In this document: positions 18,190 through 26,876 of the stretch, piece after piece
How the letters are laid out: each line of letters opens with the position of its first letter
Position numbering within the stretch: the first letter of the stretch is position 1
Assembly (NCBI GenBank): GCA_026713705.1
Contig: JAPONY010000084.1
Location: 1 to 58,134 of the forward strand
DNA length: 58,134 nucleotides
From: Gammaproteobacteria bacterium
GTDB taxonomy: Bacteria; Pseudomonadota; Gammaproteobacteria; Poriferisulfidales; Poriferisulfidaceae
Direction of reading: 5' to 3'
The notes under the pieces: generated by a model
Database searches by the model: none
The model's input: only the letters and a program-made list of their open reading frames with translations
What the model was told of the DNA's origin: nothing
Made by a program: the position numbers and the translations under genes

Positions 18190-18653
18190 TGGCGGCAGGA
18201 ATCGTCCCGGTTTCGCGACAGGAGAAAGGCCGGTGGATCGTTGGAGGGCTGGCCGGAATCCTGGCCTGCGCCTTGGTGATCCCGTTGCATGCGCGCGACC
18301 TGAACCAGCAGTACAAGGTCCAGGGCCTGGGGCTGGACACCTGCGCGAGTTTCCTGGACGTTCCGGTTGACAAGCGCGGGCTGTACTACAGCTGGCTGGC
18401 GGGCTATCTGACCGCGTACAACTACCTGGTGCGCGACACGTACAGCATCGCGGAATACACCGGGTTGACCCGCACCAATGAGTGGTTCGAAAAATACTGC
18501 GGCAAGCATCCCGGCAATATGCTGCACGAGGCGGCCCGGCAGTTCGTGACGGAACGCTACCGGATTCGGCTCAAGCAGAAGCCCGAGCTTGAGGACATGC
18601 TACGATTTCAGCAGCGGATTCCCCGTGAACCGGCTCAAAACCGGCCGCGCTGA
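18186..18653 (+). CDS. secreted hypothetical protein coupled to msrA
   Basis: This 155-aa protein has a signal-like hydrophobic stretch ([19 protein letters not shown], about residues 18-36) and a small mature domain. The mature part has two cysteines (in DTCASFL and KYCGKHP) and tandem aromatic residues ([17 protein letters not shown]). The pattern recalls small periplasmic proteins of the HdeA/Rap1a-immunity kind, but no family can be named with confidence. It overlaps msrA by 4 bases and precedes the nitrilase-family gene by 14, so it is part of an operon. Confidence 0.65.
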   Translation: MMAAGIVPVSRQEKGRWIVGGLAGILACALVIPLHARDLNQQYKVQGLGLDTCASFLDVPVDKRGLYYSWLAGYLTAYNYLVRDTYSIAEYTGLTRTNEWFEKYCGKHPGNMLHEAARQFVTERYRIRLKQKPELEDMLRFQQRIPREPAQNRPR

Positions 18654-18667
18654 CCTTGCGAGAGAAG

Positions 18668-19495
18668 ATGGACAAGATTGCTGCCGTGCAAATGGCCTCC
18701 GGGCCGAATCTGGACGCCAACCTGCTGGAGGCCGGGCGCCTGATCGAAACTGCGGTCAAGAACGATGCGCGGCTGGTGGTCCTGCCCGAGAACTTCGCCA
18801 TGATGGGCCTGCGGGATGAGGATGTTCTGCAGTACCGGGAGCAGGAGGGAGAGGGGCCCATCCAGCAATTCATCCGCAAGCAGTGCCGCCGTCACCAGAT
18901 CTGGACCGTGGCGGGCACCATCCCGATGCATTGCGAAGTTGAGGACAAATCGGCCGCCGCCTGCATGCTGTTCGACGACCAGGGCGAAATCCGGGCGCGC
19001 TACGACAAGATTCACCTGTTCGACGTGACGCTGGTCGCCAGTGGGGAAAGCTACAACGAGTCCGCCACCATCCGCAGCGGGCACGAATTGGTGGTTGCCG
19101 ACTCCCCGTTCGGCCGCATCGGGCTGACCGTCTGCTACGACCTTCGCTTCCCGGAGCTGTTTCGTGCGCTTTTGGATCAGGGGGCGGAGATCATCACGCT
19201 GCCTGCCGCGTTCACGGCGCTGACCGGCAAGGCGCACTGGGAGAGCCTGCTGCGCGCGCGCGCGATCGAAAACCTGGTGTACCTGGTTGCCAGCGCCCAG
19301 GGGGGCTACCACCTGAACGGGCGCGAGACCCATGGTCATTCCATGATTCTTGATCCTTGGGGCACGATCAAGGGGCAACGCGCTCACGGAGCGGGCGTGG
19401 TGGTTGCAGACCTGGATCGCCCCCAGTTAGAGAAAATCCGGAAGAACTTCCCCTGCATCGACAACCGGCGCTTGACATGCCAAATGAACCCGTAA
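18668..19495 (+). CDS. nitrilase-superfamily amidase (Nit1/YbeM-like)
   Basis: This 275-aa carbon-nitrogen hydrolase has the full Glu-Lys-Cys catalytic set: Glu in VVLPENFAMM, Lys in RYDKIHLFDV, and Cys in VCYDLRFPELFR. The overall pattern fits the deaminated-glutathione amidase / Nit1 branch, which hydrolyses deaminated glutathione as metabolite repair; omega-amidase is an alternative. The ATG at 18668 has a GAGAGAAG ribosome site and was preferred over the TTG at 18656. The 3' end overlaps tldD by 19 bases. Confidence 0.9.
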   Translation: MDKIAAVQMASGPNLDANLLEAGRLIETAVKNDARLVVLPENFAMMGLRDEDVLQYREQEGEGPIQQFIRKQCRRHQIWTVAGTIPMHCEVEDKSAAACMLFDDQGEIRARYDKIHLFDVTLVASGESYNESATIRSGHELVVADSPFGRIGLTVCYDLRFPELFRALLDQGAEIITLPAAFTALTGKAHWESLLRARAIENLVYLVASAQGGYHLNGRETHGHSMILDPWGTIKGQRAHGAGVVVADLDRPQLEKIRKNFPCIDNRRLTCQMNP

Positions 19496-20937
19496 CCGAC
19501 GGCGCGGTCCGGCGCTATCTCCTGGATCCGGGGGAATTGACGCCGCAGACGCTGGAACAGACCCTCTCGCACGCCTGGTCGCGCGCCTGCGATTATGCGG
19601 ATGTGTATCTGCAGCATTCGCAGCATGAGTCGCTGATGATCGAGGATGGGGTGGTCAAGGATGCGGCGTTTACGCTGGAGCAGGGGGCGGGTGTTCGCGC
19701 GGCCCTCGGCGAGAAAACAGGATTCGCGTATTCCGAGGAACTGAGTCCCGGGCAGTTGCTGGAAGCGGCCCGGGCCGCGCGCTCCATCGCACACGGCGAC
19801 CGGCAGGCCCGCCTGCCGCAATCGTCCTCGACCCCGCCTCCCGCGGTTTGCGCCTACGACAATCCGCTGCAGGAACTGGACATGGAGCGGAAGATCGCGC
19901 TGCTGCGCGAAGTGGATGAGACCGCCCGCAGCCTGTCGGGCGAGGTCAAGAAAGTGACGGCCACCCTGGCCTCCACCTACGAGGTGGTCCTGGTCGCCTC
20001 GACGGAAGGCGTGTACCAGACCGATATCCGCCCGCTGGTGCGTCTCAGCGTCAGCGTCATCGCCGAGCGGGACGGGCGGCGCGAAGTCGGAGGCTATGGC
20101 GGCGGCGGGCGTTATGGCTACAGTCGCCTGCTGGAGGCCGGCGCCCCGGCCCGTTTCGCGGAGGAAGCGGTGCGCGTGGCGCTGCTCAACCTGGATTCCC
20201 AGGAAGCGCCGGCCGGCGCCATGACCGTAGTGCTCGGCTCTGGCTGGCCCGGCGTGCTGTTGCACGAGGCCATCGGGCACGGGCTTGAAGGCGATGCGAT
20301 TCGCAAGGGCACTTCGGCGTTCACCCACCTGATGGGCCAGCGCGTGGCCAGCCCCGAGGTCACCGTGGTGGACAACGGCACCCTGCCGGATCGCCGCGGC
20401 TCCTTGCGCATGGATGACGAAGGCACTCCGACCCAGAACACAGTCCTGATCGAGGACGGGATCCTGCGCGGCTTCCTCTACGACCGGCTCAACGCGCGGT
20501 TGAGCAAGACCGAGTCGACCGGGAACGGTCGCCGAGAGTCCTATGCGCACCAGCCGATGCCGCGCATGACCAACACCTACATGCAGGCGGGCACCCACTC
20601 GCCGGAAGAGATACTGGCGTCGGTCGACCATGGACTGTACGCGGTCGGGTTCAATGGCGGGCAAGTCGACATCACGTCCGGCAAGTTCGTGTTCTCCGCC
20701 TCGGAAGCCTACCTGATCAAGAATGGAAAGATTGCCCATCCGGTGAAGGGGGCGACCCTGATCGGGGATGGCCCCAGCGTACTGCGGCGCGTCAGCATGG
20801 TGGGTGACGACCTGGAGCTCGACGAAGGCGTGGGCACGTGCGGCAAGGACGGCCAGCAGGTGCCGGTAGGCGTGGGCCAGCCGACGTTGCGGGTCGACGA
20901 ACTGACGGTCGGGGGGACCCGGATGGATGGTGGCTGA
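19477..20937 (+). CDS. tldD: metalloprotease TldD
   Basis: This 486-aa protein is the metal-bearing subunit of the TldD/TldE(PmbA) heterodimeric protease. The zinc-binding HExxxH motif is HEAIGHGLEGD near the middle of the protein. Conserved GYGGGGRYGYSR and VTVVDNGTLPDRRGS blocks are present. The complex is known for maturing microcin B17 and degrading the CcdA antitoxin. The start at 19477 (MPNEPVTDG) lies inside the previous gene; the earlier ATG at 19357 would give 40 unrelated residues. pmbA follows directly with an 11-base overlap. Confidence 0.95.
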   Translation: MPNEPVTDGAVRRYLLDPGELTPQTLEQTLSHAWSRACDYADVYLQHSQHESLMIEDGVVKDAAFTLEQGAGVRAALGEKTGFAYSEELSPGQLLEAARAARSIAHGDRQARLPQSSSTPPPAVCAYDNPLQELDMERKIALLREVDETARSLSGEVKKVTATLASTYEVVLVASTEGVYQTDIRPLVRLSVSVIAERDGRREVGGYGGGGRYGYSRLLEAGAPARFAEEAVRVALLNLDSQEAPAGAMTVVLGSGWPGVLLHEAIGHGLEGDAIRKGTSAFTHLMGQRVASPEVTVVDNGTLPDRRGSLRMDDEGTPTQNTVLIEDGILRGFLYDRLNARLSKTESTGNGRRESYAHQPMPRMTNTYMQAGTHSPEEILASVDHGLYAVGFNGGQVDITSGKFVFSASEAYLIKNGKIAHPVKGATLIGDGPSVLRRVSMVGDDLELDEGVGTCGKDGQQVPVGVGQPTLRVDELTVGGTRMDGG

Positions 20938-22267
20938 ATCCGCCCCGGCGCAGGCCCTGCGCGCGTGCGTTCAGCAAGCATTGCACCAGGCCCGGCAACA
21001 AGGCGCGACCGCCGCAGCGGCTTCGCTGGAACGCGGCGAAGGACTGACGGTCGCAGTGCGGTTGGGCGAACTGGAGACCGTAGAGCGCGAGCAGGACCAG
21101 GGCCTGTCGATCACCGCCTACTTCGGGCAACGGCGCGGGACCGCCTCCAGCACGGACTTGCGCGAGGATTCGGTGGCGCGCACGGTCGAGGCCGCCTGCC
21201 AGATCGCCCGCAGCACCGAAGAAGACCCCTGTAACGGCTTGCCGGACGAGGAACGGCTGGCCTTCGAGTATCCGGAACTGGAACTCCACCATCCCCGGGA
21301 TCTCGACAGCGATGAAGCCACCCGGCTGGCGCTTCAGTGCGAGGATGCCGCCCGCACCGATTCCCGGATCGTTAATTCGGAAGGCGCGGAAGTCCGCCGC
21401 TACGACGGAGTCCGGGTGCTCGGCAACAGTTTGGGCTTCATGGGCGCCTACAGGCGCAGCAGCCACGATCTCAGTTGCTGCGTGGTGGCATCAGATGGGA
21501 ACGGGGCTCAGGAACGGGACTATTGGCACAGCACCCACTGCGACTGGCGCAAGGTTCAGGATCCTGAAACGGTGGGGCGCATTGCGGCGGAACGGACGGT
21601 GCGCCGTTTGGGCGCCCGCTCGCTTTCGAGCTGCGTCGCCCCGGTGCTGTTCGAAGCGACCGTCGCCCGCTCGCTGCTCGGGCACTTCGTCGGCGCGGCC
21701 AGCGGCCGGGCGCTATACCACGAGGCGTCTTTCCTGCTCGGCCGAAAGGACGAACAGGTCTGGGCTGAAGATATCCGCCTGATCGAACGCCCGCGCGAAG
21801 TCGGGGGTGTGGCCAGCGCGCCGTTCGATGCAGAGGGCGTGGAAACGCAGGAACGGGTCGTGGTGGACGGCGGCGTCCTGCGCGGGTGGTTCCTGGGCAG
21901 TTATTCCGCCCGCAGGCTCGGCCTGACCTCCACCGGCAACGCCGGGGGAGTCCGGAACCTTTCTCTGGAGACCCAGACGCCGGCGCTGTCGTGGGAAGAA
22001 CTGCTCCAGCGGCTCGGCCGGGGGCTGGTGGTGACGGAACTGATGGGGCAGGGAGTCAACCAGGTGACCGGCGATTATTCCCGGGGCGCGGCGGGGTTCT
22101 GGGTCGAAGACGGCGCGGTGGCGCATCCCGTCCACGAGATCACCATTGCCGGGTCCTTGCCGGACATGTATCGCGGCATCGTCGCGGTGGGGGCGGAGCC
22201 GGACCGCCGCGGTTCCCTCCAGACCGGAGCGCTACTGGTCGACCGAATGCAAATCGCCGGCGTCTGA
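20927..22267 (+). CDS. pmbA: metalloprotease subunit PmbA/TldE
   Basis: This 446-aa protein is the partner of TldD. It shares the fold but lacks the HExxxH zinc motif. Recognisable blocks are GLSITAYFGQRRGTASSTD, LFEATVARSLLGHFVGA and TGNAGGVRNLSL, with LVTELMGQGVN-like residues near the end. Adjacent tldD-pmbA order implies cotranslation of the heterodimer; in E. coli the two genes are far apart. The 3' end overlaps the convergent DUF3108 gene by 36 bases. Confidence 0.94.
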   Translation: MVAESAPAQALRACVQQALHQARQQGATAAAASLERGEGLTVAVRLGELETVEREQDQGLSITAYFGQRRGTASSTDLREDSVARTVEAACQIARSTEEDPCNGLPDEERLAFEYPELELHHPRDLDSDEATRLALQCEDAARTDSRIVNSEGAEVRRYDGVRVLGNSLGFMGAYRRSSHDLSCCVVASDGNGAQERDYWHSTHCDWRKVQDPETVGRIAAERTVRRLGARSLSSCVAPVLFEATVARSLLGHFVGAASGRALYHEASFLLGRKDEQVWAEDIRLIERPREVGGVASAPFDAEGVETQERVVVDGGVLRGWFLGSYSARRLGLTSTGNAGGVRNLSLETQTPALSWEELLQRLGRGLVVTELMGQGVNQVTGDYSRGAAGFWVEDGAVAHPVHEITIAGSLPDMYRGIVAVGAEPDRRGSLQTGALLVDRMQIAGV

Positions 22268-22942
22268 CCGGTTCAGACCGGTCAGTTCGAGCCGGATCTT
22301 CTCCTTGCCGCCCTCCATGCGCACGGTGCGGACCATCCATTGGTCGCGCTTGGGGTCGTGCCAAGTGACGATACGCGAGTCTTCGGCATTTCCGCGGATG
22401 CGGACCACTTTCCAGACCAGCCGCTTTTGACCCAGCACTTCGAGAGGCTCCAACAGCGGGGTCTCGAAGCGATACACTTTCAGCAGGCCCTTGGACAGCA
22501 CGCTGTAGTTGGGAGAAGGGTCGGGCAGGTCGCGGAGCAGGCGCACGGCCATGGCCGCCGGGTCCAGTGTCCCGTCTCCGAGCGGTTCCGTGGACTCGCC
22601 TTCGTGGGTCGTGACGAGCACCTGGTCATGGGGCCAGTCGTAGACGTATTTGTAGTGACGGCCGCGGCCGGAGTCGTGATAAAAATATTCCTGGGGCCGC
22701 AGGTTCTGGCTGGTCATGGTGCCGCGCTCGATGATGGTGCCTTGCCCGAACAGGCGGGCCAGCAAGTTCGGCTTCGCGACGGCCTTGTAGTAGGTGTGGA
22801 CGGCTTTTCGGGTGACGGTGACGGCGACGGTTCCCGTCTGCGCGCCTTTGTAGTACAGGTCGTAGGTGGCTTGGGTGGTGTCCGCGGCAGCGGAGGAAAA
22901 GCCAAAGAGTAGAAAGCCGAAGAGGCTAAGGACCTGCCTCAT
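22232..22942 (-). CDS. DUF3108 secreted protein
   Basis: This 236-aa protein has a cleavable signal peptide (SLFGFLLFGFSSAAA) and a DUF3108-type beta-rich mature domain, with the pattern ATYDLYYKGAQTGTV, YFYHDSGRGRHYKY, DPAAMAVRLLRD and a C-terminal VRMEGGKEKIRLELTG. DUF3108 proteins commonly sit downstream of purN in gammaproteobacteria, as here, with a 17-base overlap. The function is unknown; a periplasmic or outer-membrane location is likely. Confidence 0.85.
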   Translation of the reverse strand: MRQVLSLFGFLLFGFSSAAADTTQATYDLYYKGAQTGTVAVTVTRKAVHTYYKAVAKPNLLARLFGQGTIIERGTMTSQNLRPQEYFYHDSGRGRHYKYVYDWPHDQVLVTTHEGESTEPLGDGTLDPAAMAVRLLRDLPDPSPNYSVLSKGLLKVYRFETPLLEPLEVLGQKRLVWKVVRIRGNAEDSRIVTWHDPKRDQWMVRTVRMEGGKEKIRLELTGLNRSDAGDLHSVDQ

Positions 22943-23561
22943 AAATTAACGGTTTGTCGAGCCGTTCCCCGCGAAGGTAGGCGACGCCGTCTTCCATGTG
23001 CAGGAGGCCATCGCAATACCACTGGACTGCCAGGGGCAAAATCAGGTGTTCCTGTTCCAGCACGCGCAGAGCCAGGGCCCTTTCGGTATCGTCCGGATGG
23101 ACGGGCACGCTCGCCTGAATGATCAGAGGGCCCTCGTCCAGTTCCACGGTTACGAAGTGTACGCTGCACCCGTGGTGTTTTTCACCGGCTTCCAGCACTC
23201 GGCGATGGGTATTTGCGCCGCGATAGTCCGGGAGAAGGGAGGGGTGGATGTTGAGGATGCGCCCGTGATAGGGGTCAACCATGAGTTCGGACAGGACGCG
23301 CATGTAGCCGGCCAGACAAACCAACTCGACGCCGCGCTCCTGCAGGGCCGCGAGGGTTTTTTCTTCTCGGGCGACCCGGTCGGCATCGTCGATGACCAGT
23401 GTCTCGATCTCGGCCGCCCGGGCTCGATCCAATCCGTGAGCCTGCGGCTTGTTGCTGATGACGCAACGAATTTCGGCGTAGATGCGGCGCTGATGCACAG
23501 CATCGATCAAAGCCTGTAAGTTCGTCCCCTCGCCGGAGAACAGGATCGCCATCGGAATCAT
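22926..23561 (-). CDS. purN: phosphoribosylglycinamide formyltransferase 1
   Basis: This 211-aa enzyme formylates GAR with 10-formyl-THF in purine synthesis. Signatures are the N-terminal ILFSGEGTNLQALID and the catalytic Asn-His block ILNIHPSLLPDYRGANTH, with the C-terminal catalytic Asp in ELDEGPLIIQ. A usual family core is MKIAVLISGxGSNLQA; here GEGTN replaces GSGSN, a conservative change. It overlaps purM by ATGA and is translated from the same transcript. Confidence 0.94.
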   Translation of the reverse strand: MIPMAILFSGEGTNLQALIDAVHQRRIYAEIRCVISNKPQAHGLDRARAAEIETLVIDDADRVAREEKTLAALQERGVELVCLAGYMRVLSELMVDPYHGRILNIHPSLLPDYRGANTHRRVLEAGEKHHGCSVHFVTVELDEGPLIIQASVPVHPDDTERALALRVLEQEHLILPLAVQWYCDGLLHMEDGVAYLRGERLDKPLIYEAGP

Positions 23562-24598
23562 GGAGAGTTAGTATATATCGTCTTGGGGGGGCCTTCCGAA
23601 GCGACAACTTCACCGATGATCCGGGTGTCCAAGCCGGTTGATCGGATTCCTAGGACGAGGGCTTCCGCGTCTTCCGCTCGGGTCAGTGCGACCATGCCGA
23701 TCCCGCAGTTGTAGACGCATCGCATTTCTTCCTCTTCGACATTTCCCTGCGACTGGATCCAATCGAACAGTTCCGGGCGCTCCCAGCTTTCGAGGTCGAT
23801 TTGCGCGGACAGGCCTTCCGGCAGGATGCGCGGGACGTTTTCGGTCAGGCCGCCACCCGTGATGTGGGCCAGCGCCAGCACCTTACCGGAATCGATGGCT
23901 TCCCTCAGATGCGGCTCGTAGATCGTGGTAGGTTGCAGCAGCGCATCCATATGCGTCGGATCTTCCGGGGCTGCATCCAGCAGGCTGTTGACGAGGGAGA
24001 AGCCGTTGGCGTGCACGCCGCTTGAGTTCATGCCGATCAGAACATCTCCCGCCTGGAGGTCCGACCGGGGGAGCAGCCGGTCGCGGTCCACGAGGCCGAC
24101 GCAGAACCCGGCGAGATCATAGTCGCCCGGCTGGTAGAGCCCGGGCATTTCGGCCGTCTCTCCGCCGAGCAGCACGCAGCCGGCCTGCTGGCACCCAGCC
24201 GCGATTCCGCGGACCACCTCTTCTGCTTCCTCCACGCTCAGCGTTCCGCAGGCGTAGTAGTCCAGAAACAACAAGGCGCGCGCGCCGTGCGTCAGGATGT
24301 CGTTGGCGCACATGGCCACCAGGTCGATGCCGATGGTCTCGTGTCGCTGGAGCCTCTGCGCCAGGCGCAGTTTGGTGCCGACTCCGTCCGTTCCGCAAAC
24401 GAGAACGGGTTGCGCGCAGTCCTGCGGCAGCTGGTAGAGCCCGCCGAACCCGCCGAGATCGGCCAGGACCTGTTCGTCGAAAGTCTGCCGCGCGAGCGGC
24501 GCGAGGCGCTTCACCAGGCGGTTGCCGGCGTCGATGTCGACTCCGGCCTTTCGGTAAGCAGAAGCGGAAGACTCTTTTTGTGGCACGGGATCGCTCAA
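23558..24598 (-). CDS. purM: phosphoribosylformylglycinamidine cyclo-ligase
   Basis: This 346-aa AIR synthetase closes the imidazole ring in purine synthesis. Family marks are SAYRKAGVDIDAGNRLV at the N-terminus, VCGTDGVGTKLRLAQ (ATP/substrate region), LLGGETAEMPGLY and the C-terminal EEEEMRCVYNCGIGMV. It is the first gene of a purM-purN-DUF3108 operon. The 50 bases to the divergent pgsA-like gene hold an AT-rich CATATAAAAT stretch that probably carries promoters for both directions. Confidence 0.96.
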   Translation of the reverse strand: MSDPVPQKESSASAYRKAGVDIDAGNRLVKRLAPLARQTFDEQVLADLGGFGGLYQLPQDCAQPVLVCGTDGVGTKLRLAQRLQRHETIGIDLVAMCANDILTHGARALLFLDYYACGTLSVEEAEEVVRGIAAGCQQAGCVLLGGETAEMPGLYQPGDYDLAGFCVGLVDRDRLLPRSDLQAGDVLIGMNSSGVHANGFSLVNSLLDAAPEDPTHMDALLQPTTIYEPHLREAIDSGKVLALAHITGGGLTENVPRILPEGLSAQIDLESWERPELFDWIQSQGNVEEEEMRCVYNCGIGMVALTRAEDAEALVLGIRSTGLDTRIIGEVVASEGPPKTIYTNSP

Positions 24599-24648
24599 TA
24601 CGCGCCGTCATTTTACTCTCTGCATATAAAATGTGACCGGAAAACTTC

Positions 24649-25200
24649 ATGGTTCAACATATTCCCAACCTGATTAGCGTCCTGCGCCTGCTTCTGGTGC
24701 CGGCGTTCGCCATGTTGTTGTTGGAACAGCAGTTTGGTTTGGCACTGATCCTGTTCATCGTGATGGGAATTTCGGACGCCATGGATGGCTTCCTGGCTCG
24801 CCGCTTGAATGCCACGAGCGCATTGGGGGCCGGACTCGATCCGCTCGCGGACAAGGTGATGCTGATCGCCGCCTTCGTGATGCTGGGGCACCTGGAACTG
24901 CTGCCGCTTTGGTTGGTGATGCTGGTGGTGGGGCGCGACGTCCTCGTCGTCGGAGGGACCCTGCTGAATTACCTGCTCCATCCCGGGCGGAAGACCGCGG
25001 TCCTTAAAGTCGGAAAGATTAATACCTTCATACAAATCGTCACGGTGTTCGCTTTCATGGGGAACCAGCTGGTCATGCTGCCGCCCCTGATACTGGACAC
25101 GCTGCTGTGGGCGACCGTGATCGCCACGCTCATCAGTGCCATCGGATACATGCTGGTCTGGGGCGGATTGCTGGCAGACCCCGGAGACGCTTCGCGATGA
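24649..25200 (+). CDS. CDP-alcohol phosphatidyltransferase family protein (PgsA-like)
   Basis: This 183-aa membrane protein has the family signature DG-x2-AR-x8-G-x3-D-x3-D in SDAMDGFLARR through GLDPLADK (about residues 42-69) and several transmembrane helices. It would use CDP-diacylglycerol and an alcohol such as glycerol-3-phosphate. Canonical pgsA usually sits beside uvrC; this copy between purM and hda is the second, less characterised gammaproteobacterial paralogue, so the acceptor is uncertain. It overlaps hda by ATGA. Confidence 0.88.
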   Translation: MVQHIPNLISVLRLLLVPAFAMLLLEQQFGLALILFIVMGISDAMDGFLARRLNATSALGAGLDPLADKVMLIAAFVMLGHLELLPLWLVMLVVGRDVLVVGGTLLNYLLHPGRKTAVLKVGKINTFIQIVTVFAFMGNQLVMLPPLILDTLLWATVIATLISAIGYMLVWGGLLADPGDASR

Positions 25201-25904
25201 GCCAATTGATTCTGCCTCTCGGTAGCAATCCGCGGCATACCTTCGCCAATTTCTGCACGGACGGCAACCCGGGAATTCTGGAAGCGCTGGAATCCCTGCC
25301 GCAACAGGGCGGGTCCCTGTGGCTGCACGGTCCGGAGGACAGCGGCAAGACGCACCTGCTGCAGGCGGTCTGCCACCAGGCGAAGACCCGGGACCAGTCC
25401 GCGGCCTACCTGCCGCTGAAGCAGATGCGGGAATTGGGCCCGGAAGCCCTGGACGGCCTGGAGCAATGCACGTGGATCTGCCTGGACGAGGTCGATGCCG
25501 TGCTGGAACAAGAAGATTGGGAACAGCGTCTGTTTGGTTTGGTCAACCAGACGGTGGATCATGGGGCCAGCCTGCTGATGGCGGCGCGCCGACCCGCATC
25601 CAGTGTCCCAGTGCAACTGCCCGACCTGCAATCCCGGCTTCGCGGTGCCGTATCGTTTCCGCTGCAGCCCTTGGACGATGACCAACAGACCGAGGCGTTG
25701 CGCCGCCGTGCGCGCAGCCAGGGCTATGACCTGCCCGAGGACGCGGTGCGCTACATGCAACGTCACGTGGTACGCGGCTTGGGTCAGTTGTGTCGGGTGC
25801 TGGATCGGCTGGAGCAGGCATCGCTCAGCCAGCAACGCCGGATTACCGTGCCGTTCGTGCGCGAGGTATTGGATCAGCCCCCGGCTTCGGAGGGCAGGGT
25901 CTAG
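25197..25904 (+). CDS. hda: DnaA regulatory inactivator Hda
   Basis: This 235-aa AAA+ protein is related to the central domain of DnaA. It starts SQLILPLG, matching the clamp-binding motif by which Hda docks on the DNA polymerase sliding clamp to stimulate DnaA-ATP hydrolysis. The P-loop is degenerate but recognisable (LHGPEDSGKTHLLQA) and the Walker B region is WICLDEVDAV. The start at 25197 is an ATGA overlap with the upstream gene. Alternative name: DnaA-like protein; the clamp motif makes Hda the better call. Confidence 0.93.
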   Translation: MSQLILPLGSNPRHTFANFCTDGNPGILEALESLPQQGGSLWLHGPEDSGKTHLLQAVCHQAKTRDQSAAYLPLKQMRELGPEALDGLEQCTWICLDEVDAVLEQEDWEQRLFGLVNQTVDHGASLLMAARRPASSVPVQLPDLQSRLRGAVSFPLQPLDDDQQTEALRRRARSQGYDLPEDAVRYMQRHVVRGLGQLCRVLDRLEQASLSQQRRITVPFVREVLDQPPASEGRV

Positions 25905-25906
25905 TT

Positions 25907-26515
25907 TTAGTCGGACGCCGACCTGATTTTCTGAGCGAGCAGGGCAAGGCGCCGGCCCAACGTCCGGCAGACGGCGATTTCATGCTCGGTCAGGGCCGCG
26001 GATTCTTCGCGGCCGGCCCAGTGGCTGGGCCCGTAAGGCGTGCCGCCGCTCTGCGTGGCGTTCAGTGCCGGATCCTCATAGGGCACCCCGACGATGACTG
26101 CGCCGTGGTGCAGCAGGGGAATCATCATGCTGATCAGAGTGGTTTCCTGACCGCCGTGCAGGCTGTTGGTCGAGGTGAACACGCCGGCCGGTTTGCCGGT
26201 CAGCGCACCTGAGTGCCACTGGCCTCCGGTCTGGTCCCAGAAGTATTTCATTGGCGCGGCCATGTTGCCGAAGCGGGTGGGTGAGCCCAGAGCCAGTCCG
26301 TCGCAGTGCTCCAGGTCTTCGGGTTGGGCGTAGGGCGGGCCGTCTTCGGGGATGTCCGACTCGGTCTTCTCGCAATTCGCCGAAATCGGCGGGACGGTGC
26401 GGATTTTCGCGCTTGCGCCCTCCACCTCCTCGATTCCGTGCGCCACCCGGTTCGCCATGTCGGCGGTGGTGCCGTAGCGGCTGTAATACAGCACCAGGAT
26501 CTCGACGTCGCTCAC
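25907..26515 (-). CDS. wrbA: NAD(P)H:quinone oxidoreductase WrbA-like flavoprotein
   Basis: This 202-aa flavodoxin-fold protein starts VLYYSRYGTTADMANRV, the FMN phosphate-binding loop. It contains GSPTRFGNMAAPMKYFWDQTGG and a second block FTSTNSLHGGQETTLISMM, both diagnostic of WrbA. WrbA enzymes reduce quinones by two electrons and limit oxidative damage. It converges with hda, with only 2 bases between the stops, and overlaps the arsC-like gene by ATGA. Confidence 0.94.
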   Translation of the reverse strand: MSDVEILVLYYSRYGTTADMANRVAHGIEEVEGASAKIRTVPPISANCEKTESDIPEDGPPYAQPEDLEHCDGLALGSPTRFGNMAAPMKYFWDQTGGQWHSGALTGKPAGVFTSTNSLHGGQETTLISMMIPLLHHGAVIVGVPYEDPALNATQSGGTPYGPSHWAGREESAALTEHEIAVCRTLGRRLALLAQKIRSASD

Positions 26516-26865
26516 AGCAGTTTCAGGACGTTTTCGGGGGGGCGCCCGATCGCCGCGGCCTGCGGCGTCACCACGATCGGCCGTTCGATCAGTTTCGGAT
26601 TCTCGACCAGCACACGAAGCATCTGCGCGTCACTGGGGGGATTCTGGTCCAGCCCCAGTTCCTTGTACAAGGATTCGCCGGTGCGGGTCAGTTCGTGTGC
26701 AGAGAGCCCGAGTTGTTCCAGGATGCGGGCCAGCGTCGCCTCGTCCGGCGGCGTCTTCAGGTATTCGATGATCTCGGGCTCGATGCCCTGTTCGCGGAGC
26801 AGCTGCAGCGTTTGTCTGGATTTACTGCACCGCGGGTTGTGATAGATCGTGACGTTTGCGTCCAT
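26512..26865 (-). CDS. arsC: ArsC-family arsenate reductase (glutaredoxin-dependent type)
   Basis: This 117-aa protein has the ArsC signature: catalytic cysteine in YHNPRCSKSRQTL and the arginine-bearing NPKLIERPIVV block. It could reduce arsenate via glutaredoxin, but chromosomal YfgD-type copies without an ars operon often have an uncertain role. The ATG at 26865 (MDANVTIYHNPRC) was preferred over the longer GC-rich upstream extension. It sits between wrbA and a lipoprotein gene, in the same direction. Confidence 0.88.
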   Translation of the reverse strand: MDANVTIYHNPRCSKSRQTLQLLREQGIEPEIIEYLKTPPDEATLARILEQLGLSAHELTRTGESLYKELGLDQNPPSDAQMLRVLVENPKLIERPIVVTPQAAAIGRPPENVLKLL

Positions 26866-26876
26866 GCGCCGGGGGT

